From a virus, in the IMG/VR virus record IMGVR_UViG_3300028595_000009, positions 1 to 34,226 of that record: a stretch of DNA of 34,226 nt. One strand, given 5' to 3'. Positions 24,101 to 30,848 of the stretch are shown in pieces. The notes beneath the pieces are model-generated. The model worked only from the letters and a program-made list of their open reading frames with translations. It ran no database searches and had not been told where the DNA came from. The stretch's first letter is position 1. Every line of letters starts with the position of its first letter. The position numbers were made by a program, and so were the translations under genes.

Positions 24101-24310
24101 AGTGTTTTTGCTAAAGAAAGCTCAATAAATAAGATAGAAGAAGTAAAAGAATTGAATGATAAAAAGCAAAGTGAATATAATTTTTATGAAAAGCCTAGCC
24201 AAACAAATACTACTGTTAATATTAATAATCCTACGATCGTTGGAGATAACGCAGGTGAAGCAATAGGTAATTCCGTAGTAAATACCCTTGAAAGCAAAGG
24301 GGTGGCATAA
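21128..24310 (+). CDS. Tail tape measure protein, about 1060 aa
   Basis: I chose TTG 21128 (LQLFELFGSISVDSTQA) because AGAAGGTG lies seven bases upstream and the chaperone stops just before. ATG 21104 lacks such a site. Residues 35-65 are a hydrophobic segment. Residues 70-330 match the TP901-type tape-measure domain (MSRVTQTIGGTAEEIQKV, VGVQLFGSMFEDLGPKGI). Residues about 520-900 are a very long Lys/Glu coiled coil. At about 0.15 nm per residue it predicts a tail of about 160 nm. Confidence 0.92.
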   Translation: MQLFELFGSISVDSTQATNNLTNFNSSAGSSVVSMGKLSTGAIAVGSAVATAGIAIGALAVGVGALATSFADDLQGSLNQVQASTGKTKQEMNELETAMVNIYNNNFGESFEDIGNVMSRVTQTIGGTAEEIQKVTENAYLMNDVFEIDTEGSINAVNTLMKNFGINSEEAFNLISIGAQEGANKNGDLIDTLNEYSPAFSNLGLSAENFTSVLIAGAESGAFSIDKIGDAVKEFEIRAQDFSDSTHEAFTELGLDSTKLRKSFAEGGDVGAESFQLVIDKLMKMEDPVRQNLVGVQLFGSMFEDLGPKGISALQDISNEVVYTEDALQQINSVKYDTFGEAMEGIKRNLETSILLPMGEAILPILGKFTDFINDNMPIIKKAISNTFNYLTDNVFPPFTNIITLINDKALPILMDTFNEVFPEIKETVKEVLKIIVEDFLPPMITILEYIYTTILPKLADNFKVYFPRMLTVVSITVKAISEALKAFVNNLKSTVNFLGNMASGEYKKAFINMKDIATTNFNAITETAEYSAKKLMERYEKETKKTEPIEDNIESLTDKISNIFSSSFEDEEPKKKAYGHGEKIGKQIAKGVEKAIPKVEKAIEKTEKVLEKNGEKMVKLMESSHNKIDQTIDKFYNNKTKVEQKALDKDYKQKEEHYKKLNKLANEEVDKQIKKLQITYNKTLREIDEQTRKRIANIDEQTSKEVQAIEKQIQAIDEKTEQEEKELEEQVFLNDLANDQKEIMNLNHEREQKLLKAKSSEEKQEIENEYSKKIQEISEEMQEKVNEKAREKELERREEQKRHLEKKIENIIDSNEEEKAEIEKQAELKRGQAQLDLDMYTAHYEQIRLEADNKYDIMLSDLEEWHLSESEKIAAENEAKKKKLKTFYGNLEEQYKTHFETMLEKQQQGYTEIGKDVDIQNKGIVETIDGYTGDWQSKGVAFMNNLISGLNSKKADLQRVVDEIMALMQKAQSTSIRPTSAMNKISTVSNSVFAKESSINKIEEVKELNDKKQSEYNFYEKPSQTNTTVNINNPTIVGDNAGEAIGNSVVNTLESKGVA

Positions 24311-25999
24311 ATGCGGACGTTTAAAATAGACAATACTGAAGTAAAAATACATACTAACTGGAACTTAACAAATAGCATTAACAGTATATCTACAATGAAT
24401 TGTGTTGTAATAGACTTATTGACACTACTAGAAATCAATGAAGGAATGGAGGTATCCTTCCTTGATAGCAGCGATAAAGCGAATGTAATTCTAGCTAATT
24501 TTAAGACTAAACTAAACAAAAGGTTTATAACAAGTGATAACAAAGTATTTAAAACTAGATATGTCCCAACTACAAATCATGTAAATTTTATCGAAGCAGA
24601 TAATAAAAGATTTTTAACAAGCAATGGAAGTGTTTTTAGGACTAAAACAATTGCAAATACTACAATTTATAGGAATTTTATTGAAGCAGATGATAAAAAC
24701 TTTATAACATCAGATGGGAAAACATTTAAAACTATTGAAGGAACTACCGTTCTTTTTAGTGGGATAATTCAGAAGGTTTTTGACTATGAAGAATCTCCTG
24801 GAGTTATTTTTTATCAATTAAATTGTGCAGATAACAGTGTATTTTCTAAGCGTAGATTAGTAGCAGAAAGCGGAGAAAATGAGGAAGTATCTGAAATAAT
24901 TAGAAATAAAATATTACCTTATATGGCGGATGATGGGATAACAGAGGGTAATTTAGTTGCTGGTCAGGTGTTAACTAAGTATACTTTTAATTATAAGTAT
25001 CCTAATGTATGCCTAGACCAATTAAAAACTATAACAGGATATAACTGGGAAATAGACGAGTATAAACGTTTAAACTGGTACCCTAGAAGTAATAACCCAG
25101 CACCATTTATACTATCTGATGATGTAAGAATAAACAAATTAAAAAGAGAAAGAAGTTTGACAAAATACAGAAATAGACAATTTGTAAGAGCAGGGAAAGG
25201 AACTACACATATCCAAACACAAAAGAAACCTACTCCAGCACCAGACGGAGTATCAAGAGCCTTTTTCCTGGATTACGAATTATCAAACAAACCAAGAATA
25301 TACATTAATTCGACAGAAATCGACCAAGATGATATAGGTATAAGGGGAGCAGATGAAAACAAAAAATATTATTACAAGATAGGTGAAAACTATATCACAC
25401 AGGATGAGAGTGAAACAATACTAACTAATTTAGACTTAGTAGAAATTACTTACATTGGATTTTACGACATTTTAATTGAGTCTGAAAATGAACAACAAAT
25501 AAATGAGAGAGCATTAATAGAAGGTACTTCTGGGGTGTATGAGAACATAGAAGATGAAAAAACACTAACAGATATGGATGAAACTTTAGATTATGCCAAC
25601 GGGCTACTTGATAAATACGCAGAGGTATGTGACAAAATAACATTTGAAACATATGATTATGGTTTAAAAGCAGGACAGTTTCTGGATGTTCAAAGGACCG
25701 ATAGAGGTATTAACTCTAAGTTTTTAATCGAAAGTATAAATATCACTAGACATTCTCAAGAAATCATAAAATATAATGTAAAGGCTATTGATGGTGTTGC
25801 TCTGGGTGGATGGGAAGAATTTTTTAAGAGAATATTACAAAAACAAGAATCAAATATAATCAATGAAAATGAAAGATTGATAAAATTAAAGAAAATTGGT
25901 GATGAAACTGTTAATATTGGTGAGTTAGTCACAATCACAGAATCAGCACCAGTAACTCAAATAGGTATAGCTCAAATAGGTTTATCGGAGGTGGGATAG
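24311..25999 (+). CDS. Tail hub / tail-associated protein (gp27/Tal-like) with FITSD repeats, 562 aa
   Basis: ATG directly after the tape-measure stop. Two barrel-like regions typical of tail hubs are visible: FSGIIQKVFDYEESPGVIFYQLNCADNS near residue 150, and LKAGQFLDVQRTDRGINSKFLIESI near residue 455. Residues 69-141 hold three repeats of the type FITSDNKVFKT, FLTSNGSVFRT and FITSDGKTFKT inserted in the first barrel. No separate Dit gene is seen, so this protein may form the tail tip alone. No peptidase motif found. Confidence 0.78.
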   Translation: MRTFKIDNTEVKIHTNWNLTNSINSISTMNCVVIDLLTLLEINEGMEVSFLDSSDKANVILANFKTKLNKRFITSDNKVFKTRYVPTTNHVNFIEADNKRFLTSNGSVFRTKTIANTTIYRNFIEADDKNFITSDGKTFKTIEGTTVLFSGIIQKVFDYEESPGVIFYQLNCADNSVFSKRRLVAESGENEEVSEIIRNKILPYMADDGITEGNLVAGQVLTKYTFNYKYPNVCLDQLKTITGYNWEIDEYKRLNWYPRSNNPAPFILSDDVRINKLKRERSLTKYRNRQFVRAGKGTTHIQTQKKPTPAPDGVSRAFFLDYELSNKPRIYINSTEIDQDDIGIRGADENKKYYYKIGENYITQDESETILTNLDLVEITYIGFYDILIESENEQQINERALIEGTSGVYENIEDEKTLTDMDETLDYANGLLDKYAEVCDKITFETYDYGLKAGQFLDVQRTDRGINSKFLIESINITRHSQEIIKYNVKAIDGVALGGWEEFFKRILQKQESNIINENERLIKLKKIGDETVNIGELVTITESAPVTQIGIAQIGLSEVG

Positions 26000-26469
26000 T
26001 GATTAAAAAAATAGATGAAAAAGTATTAGATATAACTTATAACGTTACAATTATGATAGAAAATTTAGAAACTAAAGAGATTAAAACAATAAAAAAGCAT
26101 AATATTATTACTAGCTTTGGAAAAAATCTTATTGCTAAAATAATTGGAAATCAATCTACAAATGGAATAACACATTTTGCAGTAGGTACAGATGATACAA
26201 TAGTTAGTGCCAGTGATACTGTATTAGGAAATGAAGTATACAGAAATCAAATAACACAGGCTATTGATAGCAGTAATAAAGCAACTATAAAATATTATCT
26301 ATCAAGCCCACAGGCTAATGGTAATGATTTGGTTGAAGCGGGGTTATTCGGTGGAACTGCTACAGATACTTTAGACACTGGAACACTTTTTGCACATGTA
26401 ACGTTTGATAAAATATCAAAAACAAGTAGTATTGCAGTAACTTTTGTATGGGATATAACATTTAACTAA
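25999..26469 (+). CDS. Tail-tip / fibre-associated protein, 156 aa
   Basis: GTG overlaps the hub stop, with CGGAGGTGG upstream. The middle, ITHFAVGTDDTIVSASDTVLGNE, and the end, LFAHVTFDKISKTSSIAVTF, follow a common pattern of small phage proteins that connect fibres to the tail tip. Beta-rich, no enzyme motif. Role from context. Confidence 0.66.
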   Translation: MIKKIDEKVLDITYNVTIMIENLETKEIKTIKKHNIITSFGKNLIAKIIGNQSTNGITHFAVGTDDTIVSASDTVLGNEVYRNQITQAIDSSNKATIKYYLSSPQANGNDLVEAGLFGGTATDTLDTGTLFAHVTFDKISKTSSIAVTFVWDITFN

Positions 26470-26481
26470 GGAGGGATAGAT

Positions 26482-28206
26482 TTGAGTAAATTTTGGAATA
26501 CAGGTGACACGATAACAGAATCAAAAATGGTCGAAATAGAAAAAGGTTTAGGAACTAGAGGTAAAGCAGATTTGTTAAAACTTGCTACATTGTCTGACAT
26601 AACAGAATCAAGTGGTGATTTTGAGATATCGACTACTAAAACAAGTGGTACGATTGAAGCTTTGTTAAATGGGTCAACAATTAGAGGATATAATAACTTT
26701 AAATTGGATATTTCTAACCTTGATGCTAACAATAATTTATACTACGAGGTTAAAAAGCGAACATTTATTACTACTGCATATGCTACAAGTTATGATAGTT
26801 CAAAGGTTACGAGAACTACTCTAAGCGGAGTTGATTTGAATATATATAATAATGGTTCAAGGGTTTTTTTAGTAAGCAGTTCTTCGATTAAAAGTCACAC
26901 TTTGAGCACACCATATGATATGTCTACGGCATCTTATGATAGTAAGAGTTTTGCACCATCTGATATAAAAAGTGGTTCGAGTTTAAAATATAAAATTGCA
27001 AATGGAGGGGCGAAATTGTTTTGCCTCTATACAGATGATACAGGTGATGATTTGATATTATTAGAATGCACGATGTCTACGCCATATGATTTATCCACTG
27101 CTACAGAAATAAACAGTTTAGAAGTTCCGTCAACATCAGTAAATGGTGGGTCACCTACTATTTTAAACATAAAGCCAGATGGAAGTAGGATATGGTTTAA
27201 AGGTGGAAGCATAAATTTAAGCTATATCGATCTATCAACACCATTTGACTTGTCTACAGCTGGAAGCGTTACTGATTTAGGGGTTGGAATAGGTGCTTTT
27301 ATCAAAAACAATACACTTGTTATATCCAATACTGGGGATAGATTATTTACAGTTGAAAGAGACAGTGCTACAGACTACCATATAAATATTGTTACTTTAT
27401 CTACAGCATGGGATTTAACTACATATAGCACAGAAACTGAATATGACGTAAGTGATGAACTAGAAGTTTCAGGTCTTTTATTTGTTTCTGGTGGTATATT
27501 TTTTAGTGAAAATGGAGATAAATTTTATTTACTTGATACTACATATGTATACAGTTATTCATCAGCGTCAAGTTTTAGGATATTAGGCTATAACGATTAC
27601 GAAGCAAGTGATACAAGCATAATAGCACAGACAGAGATAACCGAAAATGATACAGATAGCAATATAGATTTAAGCTCATTATCTCAATTGTCAGCTGATG
27701 AATATTTATTGTTAAAACTAACGCTGACTAGGGGTGTCGCAGGAGATACTTCCCCAACGTTATCCAATGGGAATTTAAACTATACAGGAGAAAAAAACAG
27801 ATTGTATGAACTAGGAATGGCTTGTATATTAGACGATTCTCCAAAGGTTGAAATTGATTTACATGGGTATGATGCTTATAGAATAGTTTTTGTTGGTGAT
27901 GTAACCGAAGCAGGCGATAAAATAAATGTCACTGTAAATGATAATGTTGCAAGTAAACTAACGGTTACAGGTACTATATCTACAAGTGTTAAAAATTCTT
28001 TAGATGTAGTGATTAAAAATCCATACCTGGGTAATGAACGAATAGAATTATACTGTGATGTTCAATCTGCAAACGATTACACAGACAAAGCAACATGGGA
28101 AAGTGATACAATAATTACAAGTGTAGAAATTGAAGTAGATCATACCTCTAATACGCCATATTGGAACGGTCAAACTAAATACGTAGTTTATGGTATGTAT
28201 TTATAA
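26482..28206 (+). CDS. Receptor-binding / tail fibre protein with propeller-like repeats, 574 aa
   Basis: TTG start with AAGGAGGG. Residues 1-35 are a short attachment region. Four copies of the motif LSTPYDLSTA occur near residues 141, 198, 251 and 306, spaced about 55 residues, each preceded by a strand with NGSR/DGSR/TGDR. This repeat is frequent in phage adhesins and resembles beta-propeller blades. Residues 380-574 form a separate beta-rich C-terminal domain. Likely host recognition. The target is unknown. Confidence 0.78.
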   Translation: MSKFWNTGDTITESKMVEIEKGLGTRGKADLLKLATLSDITESSGDFEISTTKTSGTIEALLNGSTIRGYNNFKLDISNLDANNNLYYEVKKRTFITTAYATSYDSSKVTRTTLSGVDLNIYNNGSRVFLVSSSSIKSHTLSTPYDMSTASYDSKSFAPSDIKSGSSLKYKIANGGAKLFCLYTDDTGDDLILLECTMSTPYDLSTATEINSLEVPSTSVNGGSPTILNIKPDGSRIWFKGGSINLSYIDLSTPFDLSTAGSVTDLGVGIGAFIKNNTLVISNTGDRLFTVERDSATDYHINIVTLSTAWDLTTYSTETEYDVSDELEVSGLLFVSGGIFFSENGDKFYLLDTTYVYSYSSASSFRILGYNDYEASDTSIIAQTEITENDTDSNIDLSSLSQLSADEYLLLKLTLTRGVAGDTSPTLSNGNLNYTGEKNRLYELGMACILDDSPKVEIDLHGYDAYRIVFVGDVTEAGDKINVTVNDNVASKLTVTGTISTSVKNSLDVVIKNPYLGNERIELYCDVQSANDYTDKATWESDTIITSVEIEVDHTSNTPYWNGQTKYVVYGMYL

Positions 28207-28210
28207 TATG

Positions 28211-28239
28211 TTATAATTATTTATGTTAAATAATTATAA
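28211..28239 (+). promoter_or_regulatory. Perfect 13-bp inverted repeat before the holin gene
   Basis: TTATAATTATTTA and its complement flank TGT. The element is entirely AT except the loop G and ends two bases before the holin ribosome site TGGAGG. It could be a weak attenuator at the tail-lysis boundary or a protein-binding site. Confidence 0.6.
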
Positions 28240-28254
28240 TTGGAGGTTTTTATT

Positions 28255-28578
28255 ATGGAACTTAACAGTATTTTGGAACAATTAGTTGGTACATCTCCTT
28301 TTGCGGCTTTTCTGCTTTGGTACATATTAACGGAGAGAAAGACGAAAAAAGATGACAAAGAGTATAACAGGAAAACTAATGATTCAAGGAATGACAAAAT
28401 GACAGAATTGTTAATAAAAAATCACGATGTATTAAAGACTAGCCAGGAAGTTATGAAATCTTTGAGTAATAAATATGATGATTTGAAAGAGGTTGTAACC
28501 AAAGGATTTGCTAAGACTGAGGAAACTATAAATAATATTAACAAAGATGTTAGGGAGTGTTTTAAGAGTAAAGAATAG
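28255..28578 (+). CDS. BhlA/UviB-type holin-like protein, 107 aa
   Basis: ATG 28255 with TTGGAGG eight bases upstream. One N-terminal membrane segment (SPFAAFLLWYILTER, residues 14-30) followed by a charged, helical cytoplasmic part is the layout of BhlA/UviB proteins, which act with phage endolysins or bacteriocin release. The position before the amidase supports a lysis role. Confidence 0.85.
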   Translation: MELNSILEQLVGTSPFAAFLLWYILTERKTKKDDKEYNRKTNDSRNDKMTELLIKNHDVLKTSQEVMKSLSNKYDDLKEVVTKGFAKTEETINNINKDVRECFKSKE

Positions 28579-28580
28579 GG

Positions 28581-28603
28581 GTAGAGAGATTAAATCTCTC
28601 TAC
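28581..28603. terminator. Hairpin between convergent holin and HNH genes
   Basis: Perfect 10-bp stem GTAGAGAGAT / ATCTCTCTAC with loop TAA, located between two gene ends. No strong T run on the plus side, so plus-strand transcription may read through to the amidase. It may also protect the HNH mRNA end. Confidence 0.65.
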
Positions 28604-28605
28604 TG

Positions 28606-29226
28606 TTATCTATTTAAATTATATTCTTTAATGTTTCTTTGAATTGTTGTATGTGAAGTGTTGTATAATTTTGAAATATAGCGTTGTGAAAAACCAAAAT
28701 TAATCAAATCATATAAATGTTGTTTTTTTATTATGAATACTTTTTGACTTTTTTGTTTTTTAATATTTTTTTTACTTTTACAAATTATATTATTGTAAAC
28801 TTTATGTATTTTTTTATCTTTAGGTTTTAATAGATTATGGTCTCTCATATTTCTTTTAATTACTCCTTTAGTAACCGAGTAAAGAGTTCCTATGAATCTT
28901 AAACTTAAACCAAAATCAAGTAAGTCTTTTAGTTCTTGTTTTGGAATATCTACTTGATGAGGTACTTTAAATGTTTTTCTTATGTTTTTTTTAACGTTAT
29001 GTTCAAGAGTTAATTTATCATGTTTTTGCTTAGTCATAAGTTCTAAATTAATTATTGTGTTGTTGGTTCTGTCTCCATCTTTATGATGTATTACTAAACC
29101 TTCTGGTATTGAACCATAATGCTTTTCCCACACATACCGATGTTCGTATACATATATATTTTTTTCTACATCGGTGCATTGAATATAACCGTTTGTCATT
29201 AAATATCTTCTGTTTTTGTTTTTCAT
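28606..29226 (-). CDS. HNH homing endonuclease, freestanding, 206 aa
   Basis: The only gene in the late region on the minus strand. HNH motif: YVWEKHYGSIPEGLVIHHKD, then GDRTNN and INLELMTKQKHDKLT. Two related helix-turn-helix units follow (QELKDLLDFGLSLRFIGTLY and QHLYDLINFGFSQRYISKLY), probably DNA recognition. ATG 29226 lies ten bases after AAAAGGAG. GTG 29235 is too close. It splits holin and amidase genes, as homing endonucleases do when inserted between phage genes. Confidence 0.88.
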   Translation of the reverse strand: MKNKNRRYLMTNGYIQCTDVEKNIYVYEHRYVWEKHYGSIPEGLVIHHKDGDRTNNTIINLELMTKQKHDKLTLEHNVKKNIRKTFKVPHQVDIPKQELKDLLDFGLSLRFIGTLYSVTKGVIKRNMRDHNLLKPKDKKIHKVYNNIICKSKKNIKKQKSQKVFIIKKQHLYDLINFGFSQRYISKLYNTSHTTIQRNIKEYNLNR

Positions 29227-29300
29227 TTTTGGCACACTCCTTTTGGTTTGTTATGGTATCGTTTTATCAAATAAAAAATATAATGAAAAGAGGTTTTATA

Positions 29301-29942
29301 ATGAAAATTATAGAAAATTCTACTAAAAATAAAAATTGGGAAAAAAGAATATTTACAAATTTTTGTGTTATTCACCATGTAGCAGCTAAAAATTATTCAT
29401 TCAAACAATGTGATGAGCTTCATTTAAAGAAAGGTTGGCATAATATAGGATACCACTTTTACGTAGAAAAAGATGGTACAATATACACTGGCAGACCTAT
29501 TAACATTATTGGAGCTCATTGCAAAGGGTTTAATTCAGAAAGTATAGGTATAGCATTTGAAGGTAATTACGAAGTTGAAAAAGATATGCCAGAAGAACAA
29601 TTTTATGCAGGTCAAGCATTACTGCAAATGATAACTTTTATTTACCCTAATATTGAGTTCCTAAAACACTCTGAAAAAGTAGATACACTTTGTCCAGGGC
29701 AATTTTTCCCTTTTTATAAGATGCTTGATATATCTACATTAGACGATAAAAAGAAAACTAATTGTGTTGAAATAGTAGCACAAAAAGATGAAGAAATAAG
29801 ACTATTAAGAGAGCAATTGAAAAGAACAGAATCTATCTTAGAAAAGAATAGAGAATACACCGAGCAAATCAGAAAAGATTATCAAGAAGTTGTTAGACGA
29901 TTGCATCAAGAAAAAGCAGATTTAGAAAATTTATTAAAATAG
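29301..29942 (+). CDS. Endolysin: N-acetylmuramoyl-L-alanine amidase (type 2), 213 aa
   Basis: Residues 15-140 are an Amidase_2/PGRP domain with zinc ligands H25 (CVIHHVAA), H123 (LKHSEK) and C131 (TLCPG), plus GWHNIGYHFYVEKDG and SIGIAFEGNY. It cleaves the bond between muramic acid and the stem peptide. Residues 155-213 are a charged coiled coil instead of a known cell-wall-binding domain. I chose ATG 29301 with AAAAGAGG. The upstream open frame overlaps the antisense HNH gene and is spurious. Confidence 0.92.
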   Translation: MKIIENSTKNKNWEKRIFTNFCVIHHVAAKNYSFKQCDELHLKKGWHNIGYHFYVEKDGTIYTGRPINIIGAHCKGFNSESIGIAFEGNYEVEKDMPEEQFYAGQALLQMITFIYPNIEFLKHSEKVDTLCPGQFFPFYKMLDISTLDDKKKTNCVEIVAQKDEEIRLLREQLKRTESILEKNREYTEQIRKDYQEVVRRLHQEKADLENLLK

Positions 29943-29959
29943 AAAGTGGTGATTATTAA

Positions 29960-30286
29960 ATGAAACAATTAGACATATCAGAGGTAAAACAGGCAAAAGA
30001 TAATATATCAGATTTAAAACTTTATGGCGATGGTGATACATTTAGATTGCTTTGTAAAGCTTCAAGTAATGAAGAAGGATGGATGAAATCAACTAAAGTT
30101 TGTAATGTTCCGAAAGGATGTATTGTACAAGTTACAACACGACAAAAAAATGAAGATGGAAGTTATTCTTGTGCTGAAGCTTTAACTTATGTCCCAGATA
30201 CGCACATAGACATAAGAAAAGAGCCTAGAAGATTAGTTGAAGCACATCCAAATCATTACTTAAGAACTCTAAAAGATTGTTACTAA
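29960..30286 (+). CDS. Conserved-type phage protein after the endolysin, 108 aa
   Basis: ATG with GAAAGTGGTGATT. Contains GDGDTFRLLCKASSNEEGWMKSTKV and CIVQVTTRQKNEDGSYSCAEALTYVP. I recall similar small proteins in clostridial phages but no function. No membrane segment, so not a holin. It ends just before a hairpin that separates it from the leftward genes. Confidence 0.72.
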   Translation: MKQLDISEVKQAKDNISDLKLYGDGDTFRLLCKASSNEEGWMKSTKVCNVPKGCIVQVTTRQKNEDGSYSCAEALTYVPDTHIDIRKEPRRLVEAHPNHYLRTLKDCY

Positions 30287-30289
30287 AAT

Positions 30290-30313
30290 AAAAAAAGGGG
30301 GCATATCCCCCTT
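30290..30313 (-). terminator. Bidirectional terminator between convergent transcription units
   Basis: AAGGGGG / CCCCCTT with loop CATAT. The A run at 30290-30296 becomes a T run on the minus strand, so it is a strong terminator for the leftward gene. On the plus strand the T tract is weak. It separates the late rightward operon from the leftward block. Confidence 0.85.
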
Positions 30314-30659
30314 AGTATTCCTCACTTAACCATTCTTTATGACCTTTTGAACATATCCTATAACTTAATGCATCATCACCACATTTATACTGTCTACACT
30401 TTGTTTTATCATGTTCATACTTGCATTTGTTACAATCACAATCTAACACTAAAAACTCTGTCATATCATCAATAGTTTTCATTCTCTCCATCCTACCATC
30501 TATCCAATCCATGAAACATTCTGTTTTATGTCTATAATCTTCAAAATCTTCCTCATCTTGCTCCCTGTCGAAATCATCAAAAAACATATCGAATAAAAAA
30601 TTTTGTTGCTCCAAACCATTATTATCCTTATTCATCATAATCTTTTCAAATCTAGTCAT
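30312..30659 (-). CDS. Acidic Cys-rich protein under its own promoter, 115 aa
   Basis: ATG with TTAGGAGATGG. N-terminal half is very acidic (FFDDFDREQDEEDFEDY). The C-terminal half has Cys74, 76, 79, 88, 93 and 103 (CDCNKCKYEHDKTKC, YKC, ICSKGHKEW), a likely zinc site. It is transcribed alone from the promoter at 30702-30730, which belongs to the same family as the 4410 and 4809 promoters. No family recognised. A moron-like accessory gene is possible. Confidence 0.76.
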   Translation of the reverse strand: MTRFEKIMMNKDNNGLEQQNFLFDMFFDDFDREQDEEDFEDYRHKTECFMDWIDGRMERMKTIDDMTEFLVLDCDCNKCKYEHDKTKCRQYKCGDDALSYRICSKGHKEWLSEEY

Positions 30660-30701
30660 TTAAACCATCTCCTAATTATTAATTTGTTTGCTACAAGTAA
30701 T

Positions 30702-30730
30702 ATTATATATCAATTAACTATACAAGTCAA
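30702..30730 (-). promoter_or_regulatory. SigmaA-type promoter of the TTGACTTGTATA family (copy 3, leftward)
   Basis: On the minus strand TTGACT (30730-30725), 17-bp spacer, TATAAT (30707-30702), with ACTTGTAGCAAA following. The -35 region and the downstream ACTTGTA copy match the promoter at 4809-4837 with identical spacing. Confidence 0.9.
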
Positions 30731-30754
30731 TACTAAGATTAAATAAATGTATGC

Positions 30755-30785
30755 AAAAAGAAAAGAGTGTATAAACACCCTTTTC
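30755..30785 (-). terminator. Terminator of the leftward membrane-protein gene
   Basis: GAAAAGAGTGT (30760-30770) pairs with ACACCCTTTTC (30775-30785) with one mismatch around ATAA. Read on the minus strand it is followed by a T run. About 65 bp downstream of the membrane-protein stop; the space 30786-30848 holds no gene. Confidence 0.75.
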
Positions 30786-30848
30786 ATTAAACAACACTAA
30801 CTACCAAGCACTACATTTATTTTAAGGTAAATTTATTGTATCATATTT

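Noticed and set aside
29055-29300. N-terminal extension of the amidase upstream of 29301
   Set aside because: The upstream frame is antisense to the HNH gene, Cys/Phe-rich and without a ribosome site. The strong start is ATG 29301.
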